NCBI RefSeq assembly: GCF_900107725.1
Contig: NZ_FNQO01000001.1
Coordinates: 798,458 to 862,457 of the forward strand
Direction of reading: 5' to 3'
Source of the DNA: Microbulbifer marinus
Lineage (GTDB): Bacteria; Pseudomonadota; Gammaproteobacteria; Pseudomonadales; Cellvibrionaceae
Length of the DNA stretch: 64,000 bases
Part shown: positions 55,832-64,000 of the stretch, one piece after another
Position numbering within the stretch: the first letter of the stretch is position 1
Layout of the letters: every line of letters starts with the position of its first letter
Notes under the pieces: generated by a model
Seen by the model: only the letters and a program-made list of their open reading frames with translations
Databases searched by the model: none
What the model was told of the DNA's origin: nothing
Position numbers and translations under genes: made by a program

Positions 55832-56246
55832 CGGCAATCTCCTCTCAGATACTTTCTTTTGAAACTATTAAACGCCCGAGTTTAACCCCAGTTACCCCGC
55901 TGCTGCCAATCCCGACGCCATAGCAGCGGTGCCGCAGGCGACGGATCGACGTTTTTTCACGACCAACCCCCCGCTTTGGTTAACCAAGGGGTGGGCACGA
56001 AAGTTAGTTAGCGGTGGATTATCGGTTATTTGATAACGACTTTTTAAGTGCATTCTTTTAATCAATATAAAGTACCTGAACCCGACCGGCGTCGCGCTGT
56101 TCAGCGGCATGGTTGATCTCTCGCCGTGACCGGCGATGGGGACCGGGGCCGGTTACAACACGGCCCGGTGCGGAGCTGGACAGAGAGTTCGCTAGTATTG
56201 GGCGGGCCCGGTGCGCGCCAGTTGTCGGGCCCAGTTCGACAGCCAG
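55832..56246. other. Intergenic stretch, 415 bp, with an AT-rich promoter-like part
   Basis: Divides the M3 peptidase start from the GST gene end. The segment 55935-56070 is AT-rich with several TTAAT/TAAAT-like tracts and an inverted repeat (separate entry), so it likely holds the M3 peptidase promoter. The GC-rich part near 56120-56240 shows only short frames. Confidence 0.5.
55976..55987. promoter_or_regulatory. Perfect 12-bp palindrome TTGGTTAACCAA upstream of the M3 peptidase
   Basis: The palindrome is flanked by partial further symmetry (CCCC...GGGG) and lies about 145 bases upstream of the ATG. The size and dyad symmetry fit a dimeric repressor operator; the regulator is unknown. Confidence 0.4.
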
Positions 56247-56927
56247 TTACTGGCGCAGGTCTTCGACGATGGTGCCGGCGCGCTGCAGCTCCTCTTCGTG
56301 TCCGGGCTCCCGCCAGGGTTCCTTCAGCGCAGCAGCCAGCCACTCCCGCATCGCCGGCAAATCGAGTATTCGATCGCGGTACTCCGCCGCGGTCGGACTC
56401 AGCGGCAGTTGGTAATTTTTGGACCGCACGGCCACCGGGGCAAAGAAAGCATCCACGGCGGTGAACGCATCGCCGGCCAGGAAAGGACCGCCAAAATGTT
56501 GCAATCCTTCCAGCCACAACTCTTCGAAGCGGTCGATATTCCTCTGCAGACTGGCCGGTATTTCCGTCAATTGCACTATTACACCGCAGTTCATCGTGCA
56601 GATATCCCGCAGCGCAGAAAAGCCGGAATGCATCTCCGCGGCGGCACTGCGGGCCCAGGCGCGTGCGCCCTTATCCCCGGGCCACACCTGCGGATAGCTC
56701 TCCGCGGCATATTCGACGATTGCCAGTGAGTCCCACACGGTGGTATCGCCGTCGACCAGACAGGGCACCTGCCCGTTCGGGGAAAAACTGCGGAATTTCT
56801 CCCAACTGCCCCCTTCTTCAAAGGTCACCAGTTGCTCGTTGAAAGGAATCTTCAACTGACACAACAGCAGCCACGGGCGCAGGGACCAGGACGAATAGTT
56901 CTTGTTGGCAATAAACAACTGATACAC
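56247..56927 (-). CDS. Glutathione S-transferase family protein
   Basis: 226 residues from GTG 56927 (GGGGG five bases upstream; GTG 56933 also fits). The N-terminal thioredoxin fold starts MYQLFIANKNYSSWSLRPWLLL with NYSSWS as the active-site region (segment shortened here), then GQVPCLVDGDTTVWDSLAIVEY. This is the E. coli YfcF/GstB-like or Gtt-type pattern. The C-terminal helical domain holds HFGGPFLAGDAFTAVDAFFAP. It conjugates glutathione or serves as a reductase; substrates are unknown. It is downstream of the DAHP synthase and separated from it by a terminator. Confidence 0.85.
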   Translation of the reverse strand: MYQLFIANKNYSSWSLRPWLLLCQLKIPFNEQLVTFEEGGSWEKFRSFSPNGQVPCLVDGDTTVWDSLAIVEYAAESYPQVWPGDKGARAWARSAAAEMHSGFSALRDICTMNCGVIVQLTEIPASLQRNIDRFEELWLEGLQHFGGPFLAGDAFTAVDAFFAPVAVRSKNYQLPLSPTAAEYRDRILDLPAMREWLAAALKEPWREPGHEEELQRAGTIVEDLRQ

Positions 56928-56979
56928 GGTCACCCCCAGTGTTGGGAATAGGAATAGATGAGATGAGGTTGTGTAATAC

Positions 56980-57006
56980 AAAAAGGCCGGGCGATTGCCC
57001 GGCCTT
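56980..57006 (-). terminator. Terminator of the DAHP synthase gene
   Basis: Stem AAGGCCGGGC / GCCCGGCCTT with a GATT loop; on the minus strand it is followed by a short T tract. It ends the leftward DAHP synthase operon 10 bases past the stop. Confidence 0.88.
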
Positions 57007-57015
57007 GACCCTAGA

Positions 57016-58407
57016 TCAGGTAGCCCTGCCGTCGCGCAGCCACTCGGCCACGCAGAATGCCAGCTCCAGAACCTGGTCCGCATTCAGGCGCGGATCGCAC
57101 TGGGTGCGGTAACAACTGGCCAGGTCCGCCTCGGAAATCTTCCAGGCTCCGCCGGTGCACTCGGTGACATGCTCTCCGGTCATTTCCAGGTGAATGCCGC
57201 CGGGATGACTGCCCTCGGCGCGGTGCACGGCGAAGAAATCGCGGATCTCGCGCAGAATCTTGTCGAAATCGCGAGTCTTGTAGCCACTGCTGGCCTTGAC
57301 CGTGTTGCCATGCATCGGATCGGTACTCCACACCACCGAGCGCCCTTCCCTCTGCACCGCCTGCACCAGTGCCGGCAATTTCTCGCCCAGAGTATCGGCA
57401 CCCATGCGTGTTATCAGCGTCAGGCGGCCGGCTTCGTTGCGCGGGTTCAGTTTATCGATCAGCCGCAGCAGCTCGTCCGGCTGCATGCTCGGGCCGACTT
57501 TGACGCCGATGGGGTTGCAGACGCCGGACAGGAATTCCACATGGGCACCGTCCAGCTGGCGGGTGCGCTCGCCGATCCACAGCATATGGGCAGAGCAGTC
57601 ATACCACTTGCCGGACAGGCTGTCGGTGCGGGTCAACGCCTGCTCGTAATCCAGCAACAGGGCCTCGTGGGATGTATATAGAACGGTCTCGCGTATCGCC
57701 GGTGTATTCGTCGAAGTGACACCGCACACCGCCATAAACTCCAATGCTTCCTGCAGGCGCTCGGCCAACTGCGCGTATTTCTCCCGCTGGGGATTGTTTT
57801 CCAGGAAGCTCAGGTTCCAGCCGTGCACCTGGTGCAGATCGGCGAGCCCGCCCTGGGCAAAGGCACGCAGCAGATTCAGCGTGGCTGCCGACTGGTTATA
57901 GGCAGTGAGCATGCGCTGCGGGTCCGGTATCCGGGCCTCGGCGGTAAAATCGATGCCGTTGATGATATCGCCGCGGTAGCTCGGCAGTTCCACGCCGCCG
58001 ATGGTTTCCGTATCCGCAGAGCGCGGCTTGGCATACTGCCCGGCCATACGCGCCACTTTCACTACCGGCAGGTTGCCGGCAAAGGTTAGCACCACTGCCA
58101 TTTGCAGTAGCACCTTAAAGGTGTCGCGAATGCGGTTGGCATTGAAATCGGCAAAGGACTCGGCGCAATCGCCGCCCTGCAACAGAAATGCCTTGCCTTC
58201 CGCCACATCTGCCAGCTGCCGGCGCAGCTCGCGCGCCTCCGCGGCAAAGACCAGCGGCGGATAGCCGGACAACTGCCGGGTAACTTCCTCCACCTGGGTG
58301 GCGGATCGATAGTTCGGCTGCTGCTTTGCGTCGAAATTGCGCCAGTGTTGCGGGGTCCAGGTTTGCGCGGCGGGTTCGGACACGGCGGTATCTACCTCAA
58401 CTTCCAT
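57016..58407 (-). CDS. Class II 3-deoxy-7-phosphoheptulonate (DAHP) synthase
   Basis: 463 residues from ATG 58407 ([15 protein letters not shown]); upstream residues in frame show no conservation. It condenses phosphoenolpyruvate with erythrose 4-phosphate, the first step of the shikimate pathway. The class II family (plant and Mycobacterium type, distinct from AroF/G/H) is recognised by [46 protein letters not shown] (read in parts), [29 protein letters not shown] and [10 protein letters not shown]. Allosteric regulation in this family comes from aromatic end products. It is downstream of the aminotransferase and probably in one operon. Confidence 0.95.
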   Translation of the reverse strand: MEVEVDTAVSEPAAQTWTPQHWRNFDAKQQPNYRSATQVEEVTRQLSGYPPLVFAAEARELRRQLADVAEGKAFLLQGGDCAESFADFNANRIRDTFKVLLQMAVVLTFAGNLPVVKVARMAGQYAKPRSADTETIGGVELPSYRGDIINGIDFTAEARIPDPQRMLTAYNQSAATLNLLRAFAQGGLADLHQVHGWNLSFLENNPQREKYAQLAERLQEALEFMAVCGVTSTNTPAIRETVLYTSHEALLLDYEQALTRTDSLSGKWYDCSAHMLWIGERTRQLDGAHVEFLSGVCNPIGVKVGPSMQPDELLRLIDKLNPRNEAGRLTLITRMGADTLGEKLPALVQAVQREGRSVVWSTDPMHGNTVKASSGYKTRDFDKILREIRDFFAVHRAEGSHPGGIHLEMTGEHVTECTGGAWKISEADLASCYRTQCDPRLNADQVLELAFCVAEWLRDGRAT

Positions 58408-58440
58408 TTTTCGGCTCTTACTTCGGGAGGGAAACTCTGC

Positions 58441-58465
58441 AGGGGCGAACGCAACGTCCGCCCCT
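58441..58465 (-). terminator. Hairpin between aminotransferase and DAHP synthase genes
   Basis: Stem AGGGGCG / CGCCCCT with a 10-base loop and no T tract. It could attenuate or protect the transcript rather than end it. Confidence 0.4.
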
Positions 58466-58486
58466 GAGAACACGCTGGGGCGGATT

Positions 58487-59677
58487 TTACAGGATGCTGG
58501 CAACCGCCTTACAGAAATATTCCATATTGGTCTGACTCAGGCCCGCGATACTGATACGGCTGGAGTCGACCATATAGATAGAGTACTCCTTCTGCAGGCG
58601 CTGCACCTGCTCCGGGGTAATCCCGAGGAAGGAGAACATGCCCTTCTGACGCTGGATAAAGCTGAAGTCGCCCGCGGCGCCAGCGGCGGCCAGACTCTCG
58701 ACGACACCGGAACGCAGGCCGTTTATGCGCTCGCGCATTTCGGTCAGCTCCGCCTCCCAGTTGGCTTTCAGGCCGGCGTCGGTGAGGATGGACTCGACGA
58801 TGGCCGCACCGTGGGACGGCGGCATGGAATAGTTGCCGCGCACCACGTTCAGCATCTGGCTCTGGCCCTTGTCTGCATCGGCGCCATTGTTGTAGATCAC
58901 CATCGCCAGACCGACGCGCTCGCGGTACAGGCCGAAGTTCTTGGAGCAGGAGGCAGCGACCAGCATTTCCGGCACCGATTCCGCCATCAGGCGCAGGCCC
59001 CAGGCGTCGTCGTCGAGGCTATCACCAAAGCCCTGGTAGGCCATATCGATGAACGGCGTGAAGCCCTGCTTCTGCGCCATCTCCGCCAATACCTGCCACT
59101 GCTCACGAGACAGGTCCGCACCGCAGGGGTTGTGGCAACAGGCGTGGAACAGCACCAGATCGCCCTCGCCCACATTCTTCAGGGTTTCCACCATGGCATC
59201 GAAGCGCAGGCTGCTGGTGGCGCGATCGTAATAGGGATAGCTCTTGATCTGCAGGCCGGCGTTGCCCAGCAGCGGCACATGGTTGGCCCAGGTCGGGTCG
59301 CTGACCCAGATGGTGGCGCCCGCCTTGGCACGGTTGGTGAATTCCGCCAGCACGCGCAGCGCGCCGCAGCCACCGGGGGTCTGTGCGGAGCGCACGCGGC
59401 CGGCCAGCAGCGCCGGGTGTTCCGCGCCGAGAATCAGCTCCTGCATCGCCGTATTGAATCCGGGCGTACCGGCCGGACCGATATAGGCCTTGGTCTCTTC
59501 ACTCTGCAGCAGACGGGTTTCCGCTTCTTTAACGGCCTGCAGAACGGCAGTATGGCCCGCCTCGTCCTTGTAGACGCCTACGCCGAGGTCGATCTTATTG
59601 GGATTATCATCGGCGCGGTAACTGGCCAGCAGGCCCAGAATCGGGTCCGGCGGAAGACTGCTCAGGTGCTCAAACAT
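58487..59677 (-). CDS. tyrB: Aromatic/aspartate aminotransferase
   Basis: 396 residues. It is a PLP enzyme of class [37 protein letters not shown], and the PLP lysine Lys246 in [14 protein letters not shown], close to the AspC/TyrB pattern. It transfers amino groups between aromatic amino acids, aspartate or glutamate and 2-oxoglutarate, which could make hydroxyphenylpyruvate from tyrosine. The name tyrB is suggested by the surrounding aromatic genes; aspC is the main alternative. It is 175 bases after the MarR gene and upstream of DAHP synthase on the same strand. Confidence 0.88.
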   Translation of the reverse strand: MFEHLSSLPPDPILGLLASYRADDNPNKIDLGVGVYKDEAGHTAVLQAVKEAETRLLQSEETKAYIGPAGTPGFNTAMQELILGAEHPALLAGRVRSAQTPGGCGALRVLAEFTNRAKAGATIWVSDPTWANHVPLLGNAGLQIKSYPYYDRATSSLRFDAMVETLKNVGEGDLVLFHACCHNPCGADLSREQWQVLAEMAQKQGFTPFIDMAYQGFGDSLDDDAWGLRLMAESVPEMLVAASCSKNFGLYRERVGLAMVIYNNGADADKGQSQMLNVVRGNYSMPPSHGAAIVESILTDAGLKANWEAELTEMRERINGLRSGVVESLAAAGAAGDFSFIQRQKGMFSFLGITPEQVQRLQKEYSIYMVDSSRISIAGLSQTNMEYFCKAVASIL

Positions 59678-59852
59678 CTGGAAACTCCTTTATCTCAATT
59701 CACTCTTGGTGGAATCTCTGAAAAAACGTAGCGAGCGGGTGGCTGGTGGTGGCCGCCGGAGCGCAACAAGCGGAGTGTACACAGCGTACATAAGCATTGT
59801 GAGCACCGCCGGCCGCCGCTAGGCACACGCGCAGTAGTTTTATAGGGATTCC

Positions 59853-60365
59853 TTAGTCGATCAGGCCGCGCTCGGCCCAGGCCTGGGCGCGATCCATCAG
59901 CTTTTCAATAATGCTGTCCAGCTGCTGGCGCTCCTCGGCCGAGAGCGACCCCATCAGGTCGTTCTCGTACTGCTGCGCCAGCGGCACTATGCGCTCGTAG
60001 ACGTCGCGACCCAGCTCGGACAGGTTCAGGACCTGGCGCCGGCGATCTGCGGGATCCTCGCTGCGGGTGATGTAGTCATTCTTCAGCAGCGAGGACACGG
60101 CGCGGCTGATCGCCACCTTGTCCATCGCGGTCTGCTCCACCAGCTCGGCGGCGGACAGATCCGGGAAGCGCCCCAGAATCGCCATCACCCGCCAGGCGGG
60201 AATGGTCAGGTCAAAGCGCGCACCATATGCTTGGGCGATGGCATTGCTGACCCGGTTGGACAGCACCGACAGGCGGTAGGGTAAAAACTTTTCCAGGCGC
60301 AAATCGTCGCGCGCCACGTCCACGCTCTCGGCGTTGGAATGGGGCGCTCTGTTATCAATTGTCAT
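59853..60365 (-). CDS. MarR-family regulator of the homogentisate region
   Basis: 170 residues. Winged-helix features: AYGARFDLTIPAWRVMAILG, LSAAELVEQTAMDKVAISRAVSSLL, the wing EDPADRRRQVLNL, and a C-terminal dimer helix. It is divergent from hmgA, and the 260 bases between them hold two matching palindromes (60406-60419 and 60428-60441). It is probably a repressor relieved by homogentisate or a related aromatic acid (inference). It is an equivalent of the HmgR role, but in the MarR family. Confidence 0.9.
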   Translation of the reverse strand: MTIDNRAPHSNAESVDVARDDLRLEKFLPYRLSVLSNRVSNAIAQAYGARFDLTIPAWRVMAILGRFPDLSAAELVEQTAMDKVAISRAVSSLLKNDYITRSEDPADRRRQVLNLSELGRDVYERIVPLAQQYENDLMGSLSAEERQQLDSIIEKLMDRAQAWAERGLID

Positions 60366-60405
60366 GGCTGTTCACACACCTGCTTTCTGCTCGGAGTTGT
60401 ATCAG

Positions 60406-60441
60406 GTTACAAATGTAACTAACATTGGTTTCAATTGTAAC
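60406..60441. promoter_or_regulatory. Two tandem MarR-type operators in the hmgA / regulator promoter region
   Basis: Site 1 GTTACAAATGTAAC (60406-60419) is a near-perfect palindrome. Site 2 GTTTCAATTGTAAC (60428-60441), within GGTTTCAATTGTAACC, is one mismatch from symmetric. Their centres lie 22 bases apart, two helical turns. They lie 40-75 bases upstream of the MarR start and about 185 bases before hmgA, as expected for a self-regulating repressor. Confidence 0.7.
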
Positions 60442-60625
60442 CACTGCTGCCGGAATTTTTCTCCGGGACAGGCGCAGGTCTTTAGACAAAATCGGTCGCG
60501 CATTATACGGCTTTATGCGCCATTTTTGGTATCCAAAACCCGCCGCTGCGCTAAATATTTGCGCACGCACCCGGCAGCTATAAGGCATTTTCTGTCCGGC
60601 AATTGCCCTAATGCGAGATAGCCCG

Positions 60626-61762
60626 ATGAAAAACTGGATCAGCTTTCCCCGCGTGGAAGGGGAAACCAGCCGGCAGGCCCATGCAGATCTCCCCGCGAAC
60701 ACCTTTGAGCGCGAGATGGGCAAAGAGGGCTTCTTCGGCCCCGCCACTCATTTCTACCACCGACACCCGCCCACGGGCTGGAGCAATTTCGACGGCCCGC
60801 TGCGCCCGCACGCCTTCGACAGCACCAAGATGGTTCACAAGGGCAACAGCCCCTGGGATCAAAAGCTTATTCTGCAGAACAGTGACAGCCTGGTGGCGCT
60901 GTGGACCTGCCACGCCGCCATGGACCACCTGGTGCGCAACGCTGACGGCGATCAGCTGCTGTTCGTGCACAACGGCAGTGGCGATCTCTACTGCGACTTT
61001 GGCCACCTGCATATTCGCGACGGCGACTACATCATGTTGCCCCGCGGCAGCATGTGGCGACTGGAGCCCTTCGACGACGAACCGTTGGAACTGCTGATGG
61101 TGGAAGCCACCGGCAGCCACTTCCAGCTGCCGGATAAGGGGCTGGTCGGCCCTCACGCAATCTTCGACCCGGCAATACTGGATGTGCCGAGTATCGACGA
61201 CAAATTCCGCGCGCAACAGACCGAGGATCAGTGGCAGGTGAAGGTCAAGGCCCGCCAGCAGATCTCGACGATCACCTACCCGTTCAATCCGCTGGACGCG
61301 GTTGGCTGGAAAGGCGATAACCTGGCGGTACGTATCAACTGGCGGGACATACGCCCGCTGATGAGCCACCGCTACCATTTGCCACCATCGGCGCACACCA
61401 CCTTCGTGGCCCGCGGCTTCGTGGTCTGCACCTTTGCACCGCGCCCGATCGAAAGCGATCCGGGTGCGCTGAAAGTGCCCTTCTTCCACAACAACGATGA
61501 CTTCGACGAGCTGATCTTCTATCACCGCGGCGACTTCTTCAGTCGCGACAACATCTACCCGGGCATGCTGACGTTGCATCCGATGGGGTTCACCCACGGC
61601 CCGCATCCGAAAGCCTTCGCCGCCGGCGCCAAACACGCCAAGAAGGAAACCGACGAAGTCGCGGTGATGCTCGATAGCCGCACGCCCTGGGACATCCTGC
61701 CGGATGCCCATGCGGTCGAACTGCCGGAGTATGTCGACAGCTGGGCGCAGCCGCGCGATTAG
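60626..61762 (+). CDS. hmgA: Homogentisate 1,2-dioxygenase
   Basis: 378 residues from ATG 60626 (MKNWISFPRVEGETSRQ; GAGA upstream; ATG 60611 is an alternative). It opens the ring of homogentisate to maleylacetoacetate with Fe(II) and O2. Signature parts: EGFFGPATHFYHRHPPTGW, LWTCHAAMDHLVRNADGDQLLF, PRGSMWRLEPF, and the C-terminal NNDDFDELIFYHRGDFFSRDN with YPGMLTLHPMGFTHGPHP, which contains the metal His/Glu residues. It is the shorter bacterial form (about 380 instead of about 435 residues). It is the first gene of hmgA-fahA-maiA. Confidence 0.95.
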   Translation: MKNWISFPRVEGETSRQAHADLPANTFEREMGKEGFFGPATHFYHRHPPTGWSNFDGPLRPHAFDSTKMVHKGNSPWDQKLILQNSDSLVALWTCHAAMDHLVRNADGDQLLFVHNGSGDLYCDFGHLHIRDGDYIMLPRGSMWRLEPFDDEPLELLMVEATGSHFQLPDKGLVGPHAIFDPAILDVPSIDDKFRAQQTEDQWQVKVKARQQISTITYPFNPLDAVGWKGDNLAVRINWRDIRPLMSHRYHLPPSAHTTFVARGFVVCTFAPRPIESDPGALKVPFFHNNDDFDELIFYHRGDFFSRDNIYPGMLTLHPMGFTHGPHPKAFAAGAKHAKKETDEVAVMLDSRTPWDILPDAHAVELPEYVDSWAQPRD

Positions 61763-61915
61763 CGAGCACCGCCCGCTGCGCGGTAGCGCGACCGGCCATG
61801 GGCCGAAGGCGCCGCGAGTACCTGGAGCGGCCGGACTGGCGGGGCCGGCATTAGCTCGAGGGATGGCTGCTTGAAATGAAAGATTTTTAGGCAGTAAGAA
61901 AAGGATCGTAGAACA

Positions 61916-62902
61916 GTGAAACTTGCTTCCCTGAAAAAAGGCCGCGACGGCGAGCTGATCGTCGTCTCCCGTGACCTGAGTCGCTACTGTGGCGCCGCCG
62001 ATATCGCCCCGACCCTGCAGGCGGCGCTGGACGACTGGGAGATTGCACAACCAAAACTGCAGGCGCGCTTCGATGCCCTGCAGAAGGATGAGATCACCAG
62101 CTTTCCCTTCACTCCCGCCGAGTGCCACAGCCCCCTGCCCCGCGCCTATCACTGGGCCGACGGTAGTGCCTACGTGAATCACGTGGAACTGGTGCGCAGG
62201 GCCCGCGGCGCCGACATGCCTGACTCCTTCTGGACCGATCCGCTGATGTACCAGGGCGGTTCCGATACCTTCCTCGCGCCCACCGAAGACATCGCCATGC
62301 CCAGCACTGACTGGGGCATCGATTTCGAGGCGGAAGTGGCGGTGATCACCGGCGACGTGCCGATGGGTACCGGTGCGGAACAGGCCGAAGAAAGTATCCG
62401 CCTGCTGATGCTGGTCAACGATGTCTCGCTGCGCGACCTGATTCCGGGCGAACTCGCCAAGGGCTTCGGCTTTTACCAGTCCAAGCCGTCGAGTGCCTTC
62501 TCACCGGTTGCGGTGACACCCGATGAGCTGGGCCACCACTGGCGCGGTGGCATGGTGCATCTGCCCCTGCACGCAATCCTGAATGGCCATAAAATCGGCT
62601 CCCCCAACGCAGGGGTGGATATGACCTTCAACTTCCCGCAACTGATTGCGCATGCAGCCAAGAGCCGTCCGCTGGGTTCCGGTACCATTATCGGCTCCGG
62701 AACCGTGTCCAACGTCGACCGCTCCGCCGGCTCCTGCTGTCTGGCCGAGGTGCGCATGCTGGAGATTATCGCCGACGGCAGGCCGACCACACCGTTCATG
62801 CAATTCGGCGATCGTATACAGATCGCCATGTACGATGAAAACGACGGGAATATCTTCGGCACCATCGATCAGCAAGTGGTGCAATACCTAAATCCCCGAT
62901 AA
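61916..62902 (+). CDS. fahA: Fumarylacetoacetate hydrolase
   Basis: 328 residues from GTG 61916 (AAGGA upstream). It splits fumarylacetoacetate into fumarate and acetoacetate, the last step of tyrosine/phenylalanine breakdown. FAH-family features: HWADGSAYVNHVELVRRARG, WGIDFEAEVAVITGDVPMG (acidic metal site), LMLVNDVSLRDLIPGELAKGF, then QSKPSSAFSPVAVTPDELG. It is the single-chain bacterial FahA-like form lacking the N-terminal SH3-like part of the mammalian enzyme. It is second in the operon, 153 bases after hmgA. Confidence 0.92.
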   Translation: MKLASLKKGRDGELIVVSRDLSRYCGAADIAPTLQAALDDWEIAQPKLQARFDALQKDEITSFPFTPAECHSPLPRAYHWADGSAYVNHVELVRRARGADMPDSFWTDPLMYQGGSDTFLAPTEDIAMPSTDWGIDFEAEVAVITGDVPMGTGAEQAEESIRLLMLVNDVSLRDLIPGELAKGFGFYQSKPSSAFSPVAVTPDELGHHWRGGMVHLPLHAILNGHKIGSPNAGVDMTFNFPQLIAHAAKSRPLGSGTIIGSGTVSNVDRSAGSCCLAEVRMLEIIADGRPTTPFMQFGDRIQIAMYDENDGNIFGTIDQQVVQYLNPR

Positions 62903-62933
62903 TTCATATCATAAGAAACAGGACAGAGACCAT

Positions 62934-63563
62934 ATGGAACTACACGGCTACTTCCGCTCCTCCGCCAGTTATCGCGTGCGTATCGGCCTCAACTTGAAGG
63001 GGCTGCAGTACGATTACCACCCGGTAAACCTGCTGAAAGGCGAACAGCGCGAGGGCGAATACCGCAAACTGAATCCGCAGGGCCTGGTGCCGGCCCTGGT
63101 GGACGGCGACACCATCCTGACCCAGTCCCTGGCGATCCTGGAGTGGCTCGACGAACAGCACCCGGAACCGGCGCTGCTGCCCAAAGACCCGCTGGCGCGC
63201 GCCAGGGTGCGCGCCATGGCGTACAGCGTCGCCTGCGATATACAGCCGGTGCAGAACCTGCGTGTACTCAAGTATCTGCAGTCAGAGTACGGCATCAGCG
63301 ATGAGGAAAAGGTGGACTGGATCCGTCACTGGATCCACGAAGGCTTCAGTGCACTGGAGCAACAACTCAATCCGGCCCCCTTCGCCGCCGGCGACGAACC
63401 GGGCCTGTTCGAGTGCTGCCTGATTCCGCAGATCTACAGTGCCGAACGTTTCGGTATGGATATCGCCGAGTATCCGGCCATTCACCGCATCATGCTCGCC
63501 TGCAATGAGATCCCGGCGTTTGTTGATGCGCGGCCGGAAAACCAGCCGGACAGCACTCTTTAA
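62934..63563 (+). CDS. maiA: Maleylacetoacetate isomerase (zeta-class GST)
   Basis: 209 residues. The zeta GST active-site motif is present (RSSASYRVRIGLNLKG, SSxSxRVR), followed by NPQGLVPALVDGDTILTQSLAILEWL for the glutathione site and QQLNPAPFAAGDEPGLFECCLIPQ in the helical domain. It isomerises maleylacetoacetate to fumarylacetoacetate with glutathione. It is the third gene of the operon, 31 bases after fahA, and completes the lower pathway. The enzyme that makes homogentisate (4-hydroxyphenylpyruvate dioxygenase) is not in this window. Confidence 0.95.
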   Translation: MELHGYFRSSASYRVRIGLNLKGLQYDYHPVNLLKGEQREGEYRKLNPQGLVPALVDGDTILTQSLAILEWLDEQHPEPALLPKDPLARARVRAMAYSVACDIQPVQNLRVLKYLQSEYGISDEEKVDWIRHWIHEGFSALEQQLNPAPFAAGDEPGLFECCLIPQIYSAERFGMDIAEYPAIHRIMLACNEIPAFVDARPENQPDSTL

Positions 63564-63571
63564 TACAGTTT

Positions 63572-64000
63572 TTAAGCGATGCCCTCATCCTCCTGATGCA
63601 GGGTGAGAGGCTCCTTGAAAGTCAGAGTTCGGTACGGGAACGGAATCTCGATACCGGCTTCGTTCAGAGCCTTCTTGACCGCGGTCACCACTTCCCCGGT
63701 GGACTCGCGTATTGCCAGCGGGATCGAGCCGGTCCACCAGGTTATCTCGATATCGATACTGCTGTCGCCGAAACCGTGGGGGAAAACCTGAATCGGATCG
63801 TCTTGACGCACGGTCTTGCAGGTTTCCACGGCCTTTTCGATTACCTCTACCGAGCGACTCACATCCTCGTGATAGGCCACACCGACGATAATACTGACCC
63901 TCCGCTTGATACGATCGGTGAGGATCTCGCACGGGTTCTTGAACAGGAATAGATTGGGCACCACCACCAGCTCGCCTGTCACCTTGCGTATCATGGTGTT
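63572..64000 (-). CDS. Mechanosensitive channel of the MscS family, C-terminal part
   Basis: The gene runs off the right edge; codons continue upstream of ATG 63994 without a stop, reading NT before MIRKV, so that ATG is internal. The visible 143 residues are the cytosolic part: TGELVVVPNLFLFKNP, the loop of MscS vestibules, then RRVSIIVGVAYHEDVSRSVEVIEKA and FGDSSIDIEITWW, with TLTFKEP at the end. It releases solutes on osmotic downshock through the inner membrane. It is convergent with maiA, ending 8 bases past its stop. Confidence 0.88.
   Translation of the reverse strand, partial: NTMIRKVTGELVVVPNLFLFKNPCEILTDRIKRRVSIIVGVAYHEDVSRSVEVIEKAVETCKTVRQDDPIQVFPHGFGDSSIDIEITWWTGSIPLAIRESTGEVVTAVKKALNEAGIEIPFPYRTLTFKEPLTLHQEDEGIA

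Noticed and set aside
54257..55885. Long open frame antisense to the M3 peptidase (542 codons)
   Set aside because: Shadow of a conserved gene with Arg/Val/Leu-rich repetitive translation and no start signal.
58337..59731. Long open frame antisense to the aminotransferase (464 codons)
   Set aside because: Opposite strand of a clear PLP enzyme with its lysine motif; no ribosome site.
60608..62182. Long open frame antisense to hmgA and fahA (524 codons)
   Set aside because: It lies opposite two certain genes and its translation has no domain-like pattern.
1..64000. Search for CRISPR arrays, tRNA genes, prophage or IS elements
   Set aside because: No spaced direct repeats, cloverleaf-like sequences with CCA ends, integrase or transposase proteins were seen in either strand.

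Overview
The window reads as chromosomal DNA of a GC-rich, aerobic, Gram-negative gammaproteobacterium. Evidence is the many exported lipoproteins with LAAC-type lipoboxes, FadL- and neuromedin-U-like envelope proteins, PutA, a ChrR-type zinc anti-sigma factor and a homogentisate pathway. The mix of secreted sulfatases, DUF3604 proteins, a secreted M19 peptidase and S15/M3 peptidases suggests a marine polymer- or organosulfate-degrading lineage such as Microbulbifer or a relative. This placement is an inference from gene content. I see no tRNA, rRNA, CRISPR array, transposase, integrase or phage gene.

Layout. 1-7.9 kb: the end of an SDR gene, a very large secreted M19-type peptidase with Ig-like and PxKF domains, a small ABM-fold protein, NAD malic enzyme (maeA) and a CDF cation transporter. 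8.2-21.2 kb: an accessory cluster bracketed by two paralogous DUF3604 lipoproteins. Between them lie an alpha/beta-hydrolase lacking its nucleophilic serine, two convergent sulfatases, a HAD phosphatase and an eight-haem TPR cytochrome. 21.5-28.3 kb: an AraC regulator with a Baeyer-Villiger-type monooxygenase, two tandem paralogous small membrane proteins and a PLD-family lipoprotein. 27.8-32.7 kb (minus strand): an OsmC / FadL / beta-barrel operon, acyl-CoA dehydrogenase and an EamA transporter. 32.8-36.6 kb: an Lrp regulator divergent from a putA that lacks its own DNA-binding domain.

37.3-47.0 kb is the most interesting region. A tightly packed minus-strand operon (NTF2-like, SDR, FAD oxidoreductase, DUF1365, CFA-type methyltransferase, DUF2878, unknown exported protein) is preceded by a near-consensus sigma-E/ChrR-type promoter. 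The ECF sigma factor and its ChrR anti-sigma factor lie about 2.5 kb away and carry a related promoter. A decayed second copy of the 5' part of the sigma gene sits beside the operon promoter, and a CocE/NonD esterase gene lies between the two copies. The set resembles the singlet-oxygen/hydroperoxide response regulon known from Rhodobacter and gammaproteobacteria and probably remodels membrane fatty acids.

47.0-56.9 kb: a large indolepyruvate:ferredoxin-oxidoreductase-type enzyme divergent from an Lrp regulator, DUF2905, a secreted amidohydrolase, an M3 peptidase lipoprotein and a GST. 57.0-63.6 kb: aromatic amino-acid metabolism. Class II DAHP synthase, an aromatic/aspartate aminotransferase and a MarR regulator run leftward. 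The homogentisate operon hmgA-fahA-maiA runs rightward, with two matching palindromes in the divergent promoter region. The window ends inside an MscS-family channel gene.
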